A stretch of 64,000 nucleotides of DNA from Aphrocallistes beatrix (lineage: Eukaryota > Porifera > Hexactinellida > Sceptrulophora > Aphrocallistidae). A program made the translations under genes and the position numbers. The stretch's first letter is position 1; each line of letters starts with the position of its first letter. The DNA lies in contig OY725493.1 of NCBI GenBank assembly GCA_963281255.1, positions 2,355,550 to 2,419,549 of the forward strand, in the 5' to 3' direction. Under the pieces are notes generated by a model. That model was not told the origin of the DNA. It saw nothing but the letters and a program-made list of their open reading frames with translations, and searched no databases. Shown in pieces: positions 1 through 12,300 of the stretch.

Positions 1-566
1 TTTAAACTCATATTCACAGGTAGCGGTTAGTTCTGTACCCCAAATACCCTACGTTACACTGGTGTACCTCTAGTACCCTAGTTAGAGAAACACTGATAAT
101 ATTAGGGCTGTCTACAACTATGCATCTTTCTAATTCTTGTACGAGTACACGATGAAATGTAAATGTCTCAGTGCACGATGAAATGATAACGACTACAAAA
201 TAGCGAAATCAATTTTGTAAATGAGTATTGCATATATTTATAGTTCTTCATGCAAGGGTCAGTCAGAGTCCCTATTTGGCAGTTAGGGATAGCATGTACG
301 TATGCATGGAGAATCCTTATTAGACGGCCATTTTTGCTTATATGGCTGCTAAACATACATAATAACGCATGAGAATCCTTATTTGGCGGCCATATTCACT
401 TATATGGCGGCTAGGAATAGGTGTGCATGAACTATCCTTATATGGCGGCCATATTTGCATATATGTCGGCCGCCGACATATAAGTAATCCGAATTATATT
501 ATCACAGCAAATCAAATTGCCAGTAGAAAGATAATCCTCTAACGAATACAATAAAAGAATTTAAAA
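1..566. other. Intergenic, short dispersed repeats
   Basis: No gene is visible. From about 245 to 480 three imperfect copies of a roughly 60-bp unit occur, each with a GGCGGCCATAT-type core next to TTATATGGCGGCTA, so the stretch can form small hairpins. It probably is the remnant of a subterminal transposon repeat. Confidence 0.5.
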
Positions 567-1582
567 CAGTGGCGGCGGACGGGGGGGGGGCGACCATGCG
601 GTCGCCCCCCCTCCAGTCATTTTTTTAATTGTACCCTTACCACAATGGATTCCAAAATTTGATTACTATTCGATGCGATATAGGCAGGGTATATGAACTT
701 ATGAAGCCCGCTATTGAGGGGTAAACAATTGTATTCAATGAACAACAAAATACTACTTAAGTACTATTGTTTTTCATGTTTTCATTGAAGAATTGTAGTC
801 CCGTATATATGTACTACATATTACTTTATTATTGATAATAACTACTGTATTAGCTTAATTAACCAGTTTTGTTACTGTCATTAGAAGAATTATCAAACGA
901 TGAAGCGGAATCTTAGTGACTTTTTCTGTCCACAGCCTGTAAAGCACGCAGAGACAGCAGAAGCTGTCCATATTCAAATATTGAAGTTCGAGGGGAGTAC
1001 GACAGGTGGCTTTTGAAATGGAAGAATATCCCGAAAGTTAAGTGACCGATTTGTCCCGTTGAAGCACTTGCCGAATGTGATCAATACTTTTACCCAGCTA
1101 TCCATTCGTATCTAAAAATCTATTGCTGTCTACCCACTACCACTGCATCATCGGAGCGGACCTTTTCTACTTTGAAATACCTCAAGAATTATTTGAGATC
1201 AACAACATCTGAGAAAAGACTCAACGGACTTGCACGACTATTTATCCATAGAGACATTGAAGTAGACGTTGAGAAAGTAATCGATACTTTCTCAACTAAA
1301 AAACGAAATGTTGATTTTACATTGTAGCACGACATGAATTACTTAATAATTTGTAACAGTTCTTATTATACATAACCTACTCGATTTCGATTATTTAACA
1401 TACTTTAATAAGTAAAGCACAGTCACGATATTCTTGAAGAATATCCTCTCAATCAAATGTTGGTGACCGGATGGATATAGACTTAACACCCTAGGTGTGA
1501 ATTAGTAAAACAGTTAGGTCGCTGTGTATTGGCAGCCACTTTGACCGCACCCCCCTTGAAGAAACTCCTAGCGCCGCCAGTG
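567..1582 (+). mobile_element. Internally deleted hAT transposon
   Basis: The ends CAGTGGCGGCG and CGCCGCCAGTG are inverted repeats and are flanked by a perfect 8-bp target duplication ATTTAAAA (559-566 and 1583-1590), the hallmark of hAT elements. At about 1 kb it is far shorter than an autonomous hAT. It keeps the first codons and the last hundred or so codons of a transposase, so it is an internal-deletion derivative that could only move with a helper. A G-run hairpin lies just inside the left end. Confidence 0.92.
900..1327 (+). pseudogene. hAT transposase remnant (N- and C-termini)
   Basis: From ATG 900 the frame gives an N-terminus starting MKRNLSDFFCPQP, the style of ZBED-type hAT transposases, and stops after about 38 codons. 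From about 1078 to TAG 1325-1327 another frame encodes the C-terminal dimerisation (hATC) segment: SSERTFSTLKYLKNYLRS, then RLNGLARLFIHRDIE. This matches the family pattern of SSERxFS, a basic LRS block and an L-rich IHR/D tail. The BED finger, catalytic acidic residues and insertion domain are missing. It is not functional on its own. Confidence 0.88.
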
Positions 1583-2620
1583 ATTTAAAATACATTGTTT
1601 CAGTTGCCTTTCGAATTATAAAGTTGGGCCTGGAACATATTGAACGCCCGAAGTATATCTTGCTGAACAAATACTAAAAAATTACACAACTAAATGATAT
1701 TTACATACATGAATATTTGCATTACTAAATTCAGTAGTATAGTATAAGAATACATTGCTATACTGTGATAGATATCTACTGGGATTTTCAAAAAAAAATC
1801 GACAAAAATTGAGTTTGCATTCAATTTTGTGACCTACTGTAATTTCTCGGTTGACCCTCCGTGGTGCTGGACTATTAGGGATTTTCCGAACAACAACCTT
1901 AACGTTGTATGCAGTCAGGGAGTCAGAAAAAAATTTGAGGAAGCGTGATGTAGAGTGGTGCTCGAAATTGTCTATGGGGATTTTGTATTGGAAAATTGCA
2001 ATGTCATTGTGGGATGAGGAGAGGTGACATACACTAACTATCAGAATGGAGGAAAGCCCCATACTAGACTATGCCATCTAACAAATTTGACCATGATTGG
2101 TACAGAATTGGTTGAGAAATTAATCGCTAAGTCGTGCTCTTATCTCGCTGCTAACTTCACACTCGTGTAAAATAAACGGATCACAAAGTAGACGACTATA
2201 CAAACGTATGTCAGAGATGTCTACAGGTGTTGCGAGTGAGTTCCCGTCGCAAAGCGATCGATCCCAAGGGCTCGTCTTAGAAATTAGGAATACCTCCGAA
2301 CTCCTGGGCATGCACTAATGTCTATCAAATTCCATCCCAACAATTTGTTTGATTGCAGAACTAAAGCCTATTTTGATGCAGCCAGTCTGCTAAAATATAT
2401 TTCTAACAAAGACTAACCCTATGTATTTCAAAGACTTAGTAAAAGTACTTTGTGAGAGACAAAACTATATCTATTGCAGCAAAAGGGAAAAATTGAGAAT
2501 AATTTACCTAAAATTTTGATTTCAAATGATCCGATCAAGTAGACATTTTGGTGTTTTTAACACAAAGTAGTAAATTCAACAATTTTTGTCCAAAAGTGAG
2601 CTTTTTTGCCTAATTTTGAA
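1583..2620. other. Intergenic with one shared repeat segment
   Basis: No gene seen. The part around 1790-2175 is a diverged copy of 47300-47805, sharing for example ATGTCATTGTGGGATGAGGA and the ending GCTAACTTCACACTCG. Small ORFs on either strand here match nothing I recognise. Confidence 0.6.
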
Positions 2621-3119
2621 ATACAAGCGCGCTTCGCATGCTTGCGCTTGCGGCTGGCGGACACTTTGTGTCCACCGGAGGCGCCTGGGGTCACATTGAT
2701 TAATCATAAGGGAAATAACATCTCTAAATACGTCTATCCTACTGTTATAATCGTTATCGCACGAAAAATCAGAAATTTTGTCAATTTTTAAATTTTTGAT
2801 GCATAATGATGACGGCATAACAGAGTGATGATGAGTCATCATTTTTTGATGATAGTTGCATCATATGTGAGGTATATTAATATACACATTCTATTAAAGT
2901 TTCAGTCTTCTATCACCTAAAATGGCTGAGTTATGGTCGAAAAACTGAAATTTCTAATTATTAAAAAGTTGACAATGACGTCATAATTCCATGATGAGTC
3001 GACATTTTCGTCTGAGGTCAGAACTTAGTGGAGCCATAGCCAAAAGACTCCAACATGCCAAAAATCAGTTTTCTGTGCCTGGCAGTTTCTTCAATCAATT
3101 CGTTACAGATATATATATA
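2621..3119 (+). repeat. Family A repeat, copy 1
   Basis: This dispersed element begins with a GC-rich end (AAGCGCGCTTCG, then a GGCGGACAC/GTGTCCGCC hairpin). It continues through an AT-rich body and ends at CAATCAATTCGTTACAGATATAT. Nearly the same sequence recurs about a dozen times in the window in both orientations. This copy has one intact TGACGTCA and one mutated site (TGACGGCA). Confidence 0.9.
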
Positions 3120-3287
3120 CAGTCGACTCCGCTTAATAGGGCCACTGTTTAATCGGGCCACTTTTGGCAGGACCGGAATAGCTCTCACACATAGAAGCTA
3201 ATACAAAATATTTTCGGTTAATAGGGTCCTCCGCTTAATCGGGGCAAAATGTCCTCTGACAGATGTGGCCCTATTAAGCGGAGTCGA

Positions 3288-3290
<3 letters not shown>
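3120..3290. mobile_element. pogo/Tigger-like MITE
   Basis: The 171-bp element has inverted ends CAGTCGACTCCGCTTAATAG and its reverse complement, flanked by TA on both sides. These are the TIR style and target duplication of pogo-type Tc1/mariner elements. There is no coding capacity. Confidence 0.88.

Positions 3291-3327
<37 letters not shown>
3291..3327. repeat. (TA)n microsatellite
   Basis: This is a pure TA run between the MITE and the following ORF. Similar TA runs occur at about 4273-4315 and 4441-4480. Confidence 0.95.
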
Positions 3328-3330
<3 letters not shown>

Positions 3331-4102
3331 GTCATACATGGCCCCGGTTCACCGCAACTCCTCCCTAGCCTCTCACCCCCGCGAAGCCCTTACAAGCTTC
3401 TTTCACCGCTATCTCCCCGCCCTTCTCAAGGCTGGCCACTCACCCTCCGAAATAACAGTAGCCATTACTGAGCTATTCTATTTCCCCACTACTACCCAGA
3501 AATCTCCTCCCCCGGACACTTTCCCCATACTCTACAACTACTCTCAAACCCGCCCCACTGTCCAGCAGTTAATACCCATAACCAAGCATCCATTCCACTT
3601 GGTACCCAAAGTCCCACTAGCACCCCTAGAAGCTGCCATTTCGCGCAGCTATCCCAACCTATCCCAAGATCACCATCATACGCTCTGTCGCAAGCGATGC
3701 ATAATCTGTCACGCTTACGATCAAGTCTTCCACTCCACCATCCATTACCCTTTCGAACCCTGCTGGCATTTACGCTGTACTTACTTACTCCATCATCCCT
3801 ACGTCCCAAAACTGTGCTACATCGGTCAGACCGGTGCCACTAAGCACGTCATCCATCAACCCCGCTCCAACCATCGAATTTGGAAACATCTCCAAAATTG
3901 CCCCTCACTCCGTTGGAAAATACTCAAGCCAATCAACACGGAGTTTCAAACCCCCACTCGCCAGGACACCACACTGGAACGCCAAGCTCTTTTGAAGCTC
4001 AAATCCTTACACCCAGATACTACCTTCATAACCCACGACCCCAAAACCTTCTATGACGCTGTTAACGCAGCGGAAGCACCCCTCTCAATCCTTGAGGACT
4101 AA
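3326..4102 (+). CDS. GIY-YIG endonuclease-like ORF, mobile element derived
   Basis: This 258-codon ORF is visibly richer in C and G than its TA-repeat surroundings. A Cys/His cluster (CRKRCIICHAY, later CWHLRC) precedes a GIY-YIG-like segment at about residues 168-240. The segment has CYIGQTG, then basic and His residues (RSNHRIWKHL), then a W..IL strand and a helix with LERQALLKLK, where the Glu would be the metal ligand. In animals a Cys-rich linker followed by GIY-YIG is typical of Penelope-like retroelements, but no reverse transcriptase is present here, so it may be a fragment or another element. The start inside the TA repeat is uncertain, and the true start may be Met 6 or further upstream. 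I do not know a cellular homologue. Confidence 0.5.
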
Positions 4103-4269
4103 AGCCCTCTCATGCCCTTACCCCTAAGCTCTCAATTCAGGCACTACTCATTATTCATAACTATTCTTATTTACCCATTTTCAATGTCTGACGAGTTTGC
4201 ATATAGCAAACGAAAGCTCTTATGTCTATGCTTACCAATTATATACTTCTATTGCGAATCTCTCTCTCT

Positions 4270-4318
<49 letters not shown>

Positions 4319-4438
4319 TTAAAAATAATTATTATAATCCCATATACCATGTCTGAAGAAGTTACATATAGTAACTGAAAGCATTTCTGTAATCTTGCTT
4401 ACAACCAATTATACTTCTATTGTGAATCATAATTCTCT

Positions 4439-4486
<48 letters not shown>

Positions 4487-4495
4487 CTACATATA

Positions 4496-4700
4496 TACAA
4501 GCGGGCTTCGCTTGCTTGCGCTGCGCGGCTGGCGGACACTTTGTGTCCGCCGGAGGCGCCTGTGGTCACCATTGATTAATTATAAGGGAAATAACATCTC
4601 TAAATACGTTAGTCCTACTCTTATAATCGATATCACACGAAAAATCACCAAATTTATCAATTTTTAAAATTTTGATGGGTAATGATGGTAATGATTAAGT
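4496..4700 (+). repeat. Family A repeat, copy 2 (truncated)
   Basis: Only the GC-rich end and about 150 bp of body remain. It has the GGCGGACAC/GTGTCCGCC hairpin and the ATAACATCTCTAAATACGT block typical of the family. Confidence 0.85.
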
Positions 4701-4889
4701 TTTAACTATGCCGAAATTTATCATCCTGTGCTACCCTGTGTCACCTATCACCATCTGCTACAGTGGTTGAGACTCTAGAAAAGTGGTACATGGTGGCACA
4801 GGTCGGGAATTTTAACCTTGGCAATTAGCAATTGATTTGAAACTTCGAAAATAGGTAATTCAAATGCGAAGAATACGAATCTGAAATCA

Positions 4890-5572
4890 AATATACTATA
4901 TCTCTTATATTTTAACTGCATGATCATTCTTTAATATAGTCTAAGACCTGGAACTGTGTTTTGTATGGTGAGTTTTGTGGAGAAAATATGTGTCCTGGCG
5001 CGCAGCAAAATTCCAGAATCAGGGTCACTGCTTCTGTAAAAAATATCTCTATAATCGATGTACCATGACGATTTAGCACCAGATACCTTTCATTCACCAT
5101 GAAAATATTTCACAAATCCTTTGAATTCATTATCAGAAACGAGATAAAGTTATTATTTCACGTGTTCAAATTAGGTATATTTTGCAAAATCACCCAAAAT
5201 GGCACTTTTTTTCACATCACCAAAAATCTGATCCAAATGGTTCTCAATATATACTGATCTAAACATCCTATATTTCTACAAATTTAGACTGTTCGAAGAA
5301 AATGTGAGAGCTAATTTGTCCGAAGACTCTAGAAAGATAATTTGAAAAGCAGTGGGCCCTGATTGTCGAATTTCTCTGCGCGCCAGGACACATATTTTCT
5401 CCACAAAACTCACCATACAAAACACAGTTCCAGGTCTTAGACTCGAAAACTCTTTTAAAATCATTGAGAATATTTGAATTACAATCTCTAAAGACCATAA
5501 TAACTAAGATTGTTTGAGTATAAGAAATTTTATACCTAATCAAGCATGGGAAAGAACTTAAAAGCTACCCTG
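4890..5572 (+). repeat. Truncated copy of the 58874-59644 foldback element
   Basis: It shares long blocks with the element at 58874-59644 (for example GTCTAAGACCTGGAACTGTG and its inverse) and ends with a degenerate TACCCTG terminus before TA. The left terminus is missing. Confidence 0.8.
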
Positions 5573-5580
5573 TATATATA

Positions 5581-6169
5581 CAGGGTGATCCAAAAGTTCT
5601 GCAACTATAAATTCTACTTCATTGATTTGACCAAGATAATTTAGTCTAACTTTAAATCGGTTTGCATCTATGGGATCTACCACCCTTCTAGTTTAGAAAT
5701 GAACACTATTCATTGCGCAAAATATTTTTTATACAAATTTTTGAAATATTATATACCCGGGACTCCAATAATCTGATCTCAAAAATGTCAAGTTCGAAAA
5801 AAACTTTTTTTCTCCTGTTTAAATCTATTTATATCTCCCTATAGTCAGTTATTGATTCAAAATACTAATATATGACTATTTCTTTTGGTTTTTTGACCGG
5901 GAATCACCAATAAGATCAACAATTGTTAAAGTATAATCATAGAATGTACCAAACATTCGAGATTTTTTTCTTTTGATTTTTCTCTTTTTTCTAAACACAC
6001 AAACATTTATGATCCACCTTAGCAAATATATTAGGAAAGAGAGGCAATTGGATTGCAAAATAATTGAAATAATCCTTATAATTTTCAAGTAAAACGAAAT
6101 ATCGGATGCTATGTATTCATGTGTAAGTATAATCAGCAAAATTTGTTGCAGAACTTTTGGATCACCCTG
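5581..6169. mobile_element. Tc1/mariner-type MITE (CAGGGTGATCC family), copy 1
   Basis: The inverted ends CAGGGTGATCCAAAAGTTCT and AGAACTTTTGGATCACCCTG are flanked by TA. A second copy in opposite orientation lies at 46542-47123. No transposase remnant is recognisable in either. Confidence 0.9.
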
Positions 6170-6880
6170 TATATATATCTGTAACGAATTGATTGAAGAA
6201 ACTGCCAGGTACAGAAAGCTGACTTTTGGCATGTGGGAGTCTTTTGGCTATGGCTCCACTAAGCTCTGAGCTCAGATGAAAATGTCGCCACATCATGGAA
6301 TTATGACGTCATTGTCACCTTTTTTAAAATTAGAATTTCAGTTTTTCGACCATAACTCAGCCATTTTAGGTGATAGAAGGCTGAAATGTTAATAGAATGT
6401 GTATATTAATATACCTCACATGTGATACACCTATCAACAAAAAAAGCTGACTCATCACTCTGTTATGACGTCATCATTATGCATCAAAATTTTAAAAATT
6501 AACAAATTTGGTGATTTCTAGTCAGGGTTTCATCTAGCTTTCCGAAGTCATACGCCTAAATGGACGTCACCATTTTTTAACGCGCCTAGACTCATTTTTA
6601 TATAGCATTTTCATATATGTTGACGTATGCCGCGCGCCTAGCCCCCCAAAATCATACGCCTAATTATGATCCATGGGATCAAATGCGCGCCCAGTACGCC
6701 TGGATGAAAGCCTGTTTCTAGTGCGATATCGATTATAACAGTAGGACAGACGTATTTAGAGATGTTATCTCCAATATAATTAATCAATGGTGACCAGAGG
6801 TGCCCAAAGGGCGCCTCTGGCGGACACAAAGTGTCCGCCAGCCGCGCAGCGCAAGCAAGCGAAGCGCCCTTGTATATATA
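6170..6880 (-). repeat. Family A repeat, copy 3, split by a hAT MITE
   Basis: This is an inverted copy running from CTGTAACGAATTGATTG to the GC-rich end near 6870. It is followed by the terminal motif CATTAATCGAGTTTTAATAG. Two perfect TGACGTCA sites and a TGACTCA site are present. It is interrupted at 6523-6714. Confidence 0.9.
6523..6714. mobile_element. hAT MITE nested in family A
   Basis: The 192-bp element has ends CAGGGTTTCATC and GATGAAAGCCTG with perfect 8-bp duplications TTTCTAGT (6515-6522, 6715-6722). Its body is rich in CGCGCCTA motifs. A 225-bp relative is at 50389-50613. Confidence 0.95.
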
Positions 6881-7309
6881 TATATAAACATTAATCGAGT
6901 TTTAATAGTAAGGATAGGGCCCGTTAGCTTAATTTACTCTAATTGATATAAATATTGTCTCCTATTCAGAATCACGATCACGATAGGATGCCATATTTGG
7001 GAATTAATGTATTTCAAAGGAGAATCGAACATCTTTACTCAAATATGGCACTGTTTCGTGATTTTGAAACACTAAAAAGGAAACAAATTAAGTCGATTAA
7101 TCAAAAACTAAAAAAATGTCAATAGTTTCGAGATATACAGCTTTGAATGATTTGAGCTAGAAATTTGATACCGTAAACTGGGACGAATTTGGCCCTAAGA
7201 GGTGACTTTGTCCCACAATAGCAATTTTGATAAAATGTACTCAAACTAATGAATCAATGTAATCACATCCTTACTATTAAAACTCGATTAATGTATATTT
7301 ATATATATA

Positions 7310-7735
7310 CAAGCGCGCTTCGCTTGCTTGCGCTGGGCGGCTGGCGAACACTTTGTGTCCGCCGGAGGCTCCCTTTGGTCGCATGGAGTCACATTGGTTA
7401 ATTATAAGGGACATAACATCTCTAAATATGTCTATCTTTGTGTGAAAATCGATATCACTCGAAAAATCACCAAATTTGTCAGTTTAAAAATGTTTTGATG
7501 CGTTATGATGACGTCATAACAGAGTGATGAGTCATCATTTTTTGATGATAGTTACATCATATCTGAGGTACATTAATATGCACATTCTATTAAAATTTCA
7601 TCCTTCTATCACTCAAAATGGCTGAGTTATGGTCAAAAACTGAAAATTCTCATTATAAAAAAAGGTGACAATGACGTCATAATTTCATGATGAGTCGACA
7701 TTTTCGTCTGAGCTCAGAACTTAGTGGAGCGATAT
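7310..7735 (+). repeat. Family A repeat, copy 4
   Basis: This plus-oriented copy is preceded by the terminal motif CCTTACTATTAAAACTCGAT at about 7272. It carries perfect TGACGTCA near 7509 and 7673 and TGAGTCA near 7528. It is truncated at 7735, where another copy begins in inverted orientation. Confidence 0.9.
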
Positions 7736-7905
7736 CGATTATAACAGTAGGGCAGACGTATTTAGAGATGTTATTTCCCTTATAATTAATCAATGTGCCC
7801 CAGGCGCCCAAAGGGCGCCTCCGGCGGACACTTTGTGTCCGCCATCCGCGCAGCGCAAGCAAGCGAAGCGCGCTTGTATACATTAATTGAGTTTTAATAG
7901 TAAGG
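7732..7905 (-). repeat. Family A repeat, copy 5 (GC-end only)
   Basis: This inverted fragment has only the last ~150 bp of the family, ending GCGCGCTTGTA. The terminal motif CATTAATTGAGTTTTAATAG follows directly. Confidence 0.85.
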
Positions 7906-8408
7906 ATATATATATCTGTAACGAATTGATTGAAGAAACTGTAAGGCGTAGAAAGCTGATTTTTGGCATGTGGGAGTCTTTTGGCTATGGCTCCAGTAAG
8001 TTCTGAGCTCAGAGTAAAATGTCGATTCATCATGGAAGTATGACGTCATTGTCACATTTTTAAAAGTTAAGCAATACAGTTATTCGAGCATAACTCAGCC
8101 ATTATAGGAGATAGAAGGCTGAAATTTTAATAGAATCTGTATACTAACATATCTCACATATGATGCAGCTATCATCAAAAAATGATGACTCATCACTTTG
8201 TTATGACGTCATCATTACTCATCAAAAAATTTTTAAAATTGGCAAATTCGGCGATTTTTCGTGTGATATCGATTACAACTGTGGCACAAACGTATTTCGA
8301 GATGTTATCTCTCTTATAATTAACCAATATGACCACAGGCGCCCAAAGCGCGGCTCTGGCGGACAGTGTCCGCCAGCCGCGCAGCGCAAGCAAGCGAATC
8401 GCGCTTGT
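7906..8408 (-). repeat. Family A repeat, copy 6
   Basis: This nearly full-length inverted copy has two perfect TGACGTCA palindromes (about 8041 and 8203) and a TGACTCA. It ends at the GC-rich hairpin end near 8407. Confidence 0.9.
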
Positions 8409-8708
8409 TCCTAATATGTTGAATGAAAATCTCAATATATCCAAAGGTATTTAAACTGCGGTATTTCTACTTTGGAGTATATTTTATTAAAATTGCTATT
8501 GTGGGACAAAGTCACCTCTTAGGGCCAAAGTCGCCCCAGTTTATGGTAGGTTCAATCCAAATAACACAATATCATTTTATAGATAGTGATTCCATAATGT
8601 TGCTAATATTATGAATTAATGTCGATTTTTTTTATTATGTTGAAAAATCTGATGTGAAGAATAATATTGATGTAATGTACTTTTAATAACTTCAAAAATA
8701 AAAATATA

Positions 8709-8865
8709 TAGTGGAGTTCCCTTATTAGCAATATCATATTGTTTTATTTGCAACCAATTTTCGGATCCCAGGTATAGATTTTTTATAACTATGTTGCCCT
8801 ATTAGCAACTTCGCGTATTAGCAACCTTTTCGTCAGCAAAACTTGCTAATAAGCAAATTCCACTG
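8709..8865. mobile_element. Short pogo-like MITE
   Basis: The ends (T/C)AGTGGAGTTCCCTTATTAGC and GCTAATAAGCAAATTCCACTG are imperfect inverted repeats next to TA. The body repeats TATTAGCAAC-type words and has no ORF. Confidence 0.8.
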
Positions 8866-9335
8866 TACTAGTATTTTATACTATTTGTATTCAGTTTATT
8901 GCTTAATTAAATTTATTTAAAACTAAGTTTAAGTTTAAGATTTCTAACGAATAACTGCCCAGGGTGTTTATTAATTCGAAAACAGCTACAAAGATAGATT
9001 TGCTTGCATATCGCCCAGCTACTTAAATAACGGTAAGATTTATTAGTGCTTGTATATCTGCGGTCGGTGATCTGCGGTCGGTGAAGTATACCTTATTATC
9101 AAATTAAATGAATATTTATGAATTATAAGGTGCTAACTTAAACTCACTCTCGGAGTTATCGAGTCTATCCTATTCCATGATTGACAGCGGAATGCTGATG
9201 TCGTGAAATTAAACAGGGTATTGGCTCTAACAAGATATCACTAGGGAGTGTTAATTAATATGTGCTTGTATGACGATACTAATCACTGACAATATAAAAG
9301 CAGAGAACTGTATTCTTTTGGAATTCTTTCTTGAA
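8866..9335. promoter_or_regulatory. Upstream region of the DOMON monooxygenase gene
   Basis: This AT-rich stretch precedes the first exon. A short direct repeat CTGCGGTCGGTGA occurs twice near 9060-9085. No clear TATA box or other promoter element can be assigned by eye. Confidence 0.3.
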
Positions 9336-12300
9336 ATGTTTGAGACCTATCTCATTCTTGCTTCAACAATAGTGCTACAACTTATGGTAGTTGAGAGTTT
9401 TCATGAACCTCTCAACTATCAATTCTCAATACCTCTCCATCCAAACTATACTCTACATTGGAATACGCCTAACGATGGGAGAATATGCATGGCAGTCGAA
9501 GTGGAAACTTTGGGATGGGTGGGACTAGGATTCTCTCCTAACGGAGGTATGATCGGCTCTGACATAATGATGGCGTGGGTGATAGATGGGAAAGTCACAA
9601 TCACAGACAGACATGCTGAGCAACTAAGCCTGCCTCAGCCAGATGTTCGACAAGATTTCCAATTGATTGGAGGGTATGAAGAGAATGGCAAAACAACCAT
9701 CGAGTTTTGTAGGTGAGGTCATTAAATCATTCGAAACATAAGAGCACTTGTTAATATTATACATATTCATACATGCCAACCTGAGCCATGATAAAAGAGG
9801 GATGCAGCATTGATTTTGGCGGGACATGGCGAGACGCAATAGAAAAGTACTATACATATAATAAAAAAACATACATAATGGGGAAATTTCATTTAAAAAG
9901 CGGAACACTCGAGAAAATTAGTTCAATAGAGAAGCAGGACGTCCCGCCAAAAACGGGATAGCTGGCAAGTATGCATATTATAAGATTTCTCACATCTTTA
10001 CATTATCCTCAGATCACCAGGACTTAATATTACTCGTATACTTATATTTAATTTGTTAATATTACAATTAGGAGACAGAAAACTTGTGATGAGGAAGATA
10101 GGGAAATCGTGTCAGGAACAACAAAGGTTATCTACAGTTGGAATGACAATGACCCTAACCCTGAACCTTCTCAGCATTCTAATCGAGGGACAAAGAGCAT
10201 CAATTTAGTCGGTTTTCAGAGATCATTTGATAATGTGCTACCTGCAAACACAGCGGAAATAAAGTTTCATATGGGAAACTTTACTATTCCGCACAACACT
10301 GATACTACATACCGGTGCCGAACATTCAGAGTCAATCACCCAGCAACGAAGCATCACGTCATCAAGATTGGTAAGCACGACATAATGAATACACAATGTT
10401 CTCCCGATCACCTCATCTCGATGTATCGATAACCGCGCTCGCCTATTTCAGGAATGGTTTCCCAGCATGATAATTCTCCTTATAAATTACCCCTGCTATT
10501 CAGTTACCGCCAATAGCCTTTGTTTCTCTAGGGATGTAGTTTCCCATATAATCCCCCGCTTTTATCGCCAACATTGAAAATCCAGCCCGTTTTTGCATAA
10601 CACCGTGGCTTTGAAAGTTTATATCATTAATTTGATGGTTTTCGCCTTTAGGTACCTGTACACGTATACATGTACTGCAATGAATGGACCCAATCGTTAT
10701 ATTAATTACAAGCGCGCTTCGCTTGCTTGCGCTGCGCGGCTGGGGTCACATTGATTAATTATAACGGGGATAACATCTCTAAATATGTCTGTCCTACTGT
10801 TATAATCGATATCGCACGAAAAATCACCAAAGCTTTCTGTGCCTGGCAGTTTCTTCAATCAATTCGTTACATATATATATATAAACATTAATCGAGTTTT
10901 AATAGTAAGGATGGATGAATATGGACATCTATAATTATATATTCAGTCAAGTTCCAAAGTGGGCGATATAAAGAGGGAGCACTGATTCTTGCCTAAACTT
11001 GGCCGATTATATATGAACTCTTTTTTCCAAAACTTAAAACCTATTTACTGCTTTAGGAGTGGACCTCGATCCAAGGAGCAGTGAATATGTGCACCACATC
11101 GTGATATATAGATGCGTAGGCAGTTATTCGGAGTTTACTGGTTATTGCTATGATCCATCTGATATAATCCACACTTCAGGAGCATTTGCTGACTGTTATA
11201 ACTCCATTATCAGCGTATGGGCCATCGGGGGAAATGATATCGATTTGCCTACAGAGGCTGGACTACCACTAGGTCCAGAGGAAACATTCGATACAGTCAT
11301 TCTGGAAGTCCATTACAACAATCCAAGTTTACAGGCTGGGATCGTGGATGATTCAGGCTTTCGTTGGTACTATACTGAAACGCTAAGGAGGCATGACATT
11401 GGGATACTTCTTCTTGGCAATTCTTTCCCACGTGATTTGAGAATTCCTCCACAAACAGAATCCTTCCTCGTACAAGGATATTGCCCCAACAATTGCACTA
11501 ATTTATTCCCACACGAGATCAACATAGTTGCTTCAATGCTTCACTCACACTTGACAGGAATTGCTATGTGGACGCAGATTCTACGCGGCAAGAAAGAAAT
11601 AGGATACCTGGATGTCAATTTGAACTATGATTTTGATTTCCAAGTGAGTTGCATATTACTTCGTAAAACCATTTCATGACAGGCAGCAATCCCCAACCAG
11701 GGTTCCCCGTAACATTGGGTTCCGTTCCTTGGGAATTCATTAGGATATCGATTATTTTTCTTCAGAAAATTACAGCGTCTTGGACTAATCGTAAACATGA
11801 CTCAAAACTTGTTTTCCATTTTCAGTTGTCAAATACACCAATTGTACCTGCACTGAACTCTATTGTTAGAAAATATAAATACATATGTACGTAGTATTGA
11901 AAATTATTAGCACATAGCAATCAGGACCTAATTTAGGAATGAGGGTATCATACACATATACACTGCCTGAACAAAAGTATTCGTACACCCCACAATTCCC
12001 CACACAAATAGTTATAACATTGATTTATTTAGCGAGTCAAGGTATTTAATTGGTAAGAGATACACTTAATTTTACTTCAAATTCGAATTCTCCACATTCA
12101 AATTACCCACTTTATAAGTTTTTAACTTAGTTACTCTTCTTCAAGATTAAGTATTTTCAGCATTTGCTTTCCTATCCCACATGTCGCGAGTGATCACCAT
12201 TGTATATGATGGCATTGGTGGTATGAGGTGGCACAGTTTGAAAATATTTAACCTTGTGGGAGTGTAAACAAGTTGAAAGATTTTAAAGTGAGTAATTCGA

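Larger units (their letters stand above)
7171..8548. mobile_element. Outer inverted-repeat element holding family A copies
   Basis: The segment near 7171-7235 (GTAAACTGGGACGAATTTGG, then GTGACTTTGTCCCACAATAG) returns in reverse complement at about 8489-8548. An element with about 60-bp inverted ends therefore appears to have received several family A insertions (7310-8407). Confidence 0.7.

Noticed and set aside
1682-2842. Small minus-strand ORFs of 63-126 codons
   Set aside because: They lie in dispersed repeats (family A and the 47300 repeat) and match nothing; copies elsewhere do not preserve the frames.
2621-8408. Helitron identity for family A because of its 3'-type hairpin
   Set aside because: Outer inverted motifs and no consistent TC...CTRR ends or A/T insertion point; a TIR-type element fits better.
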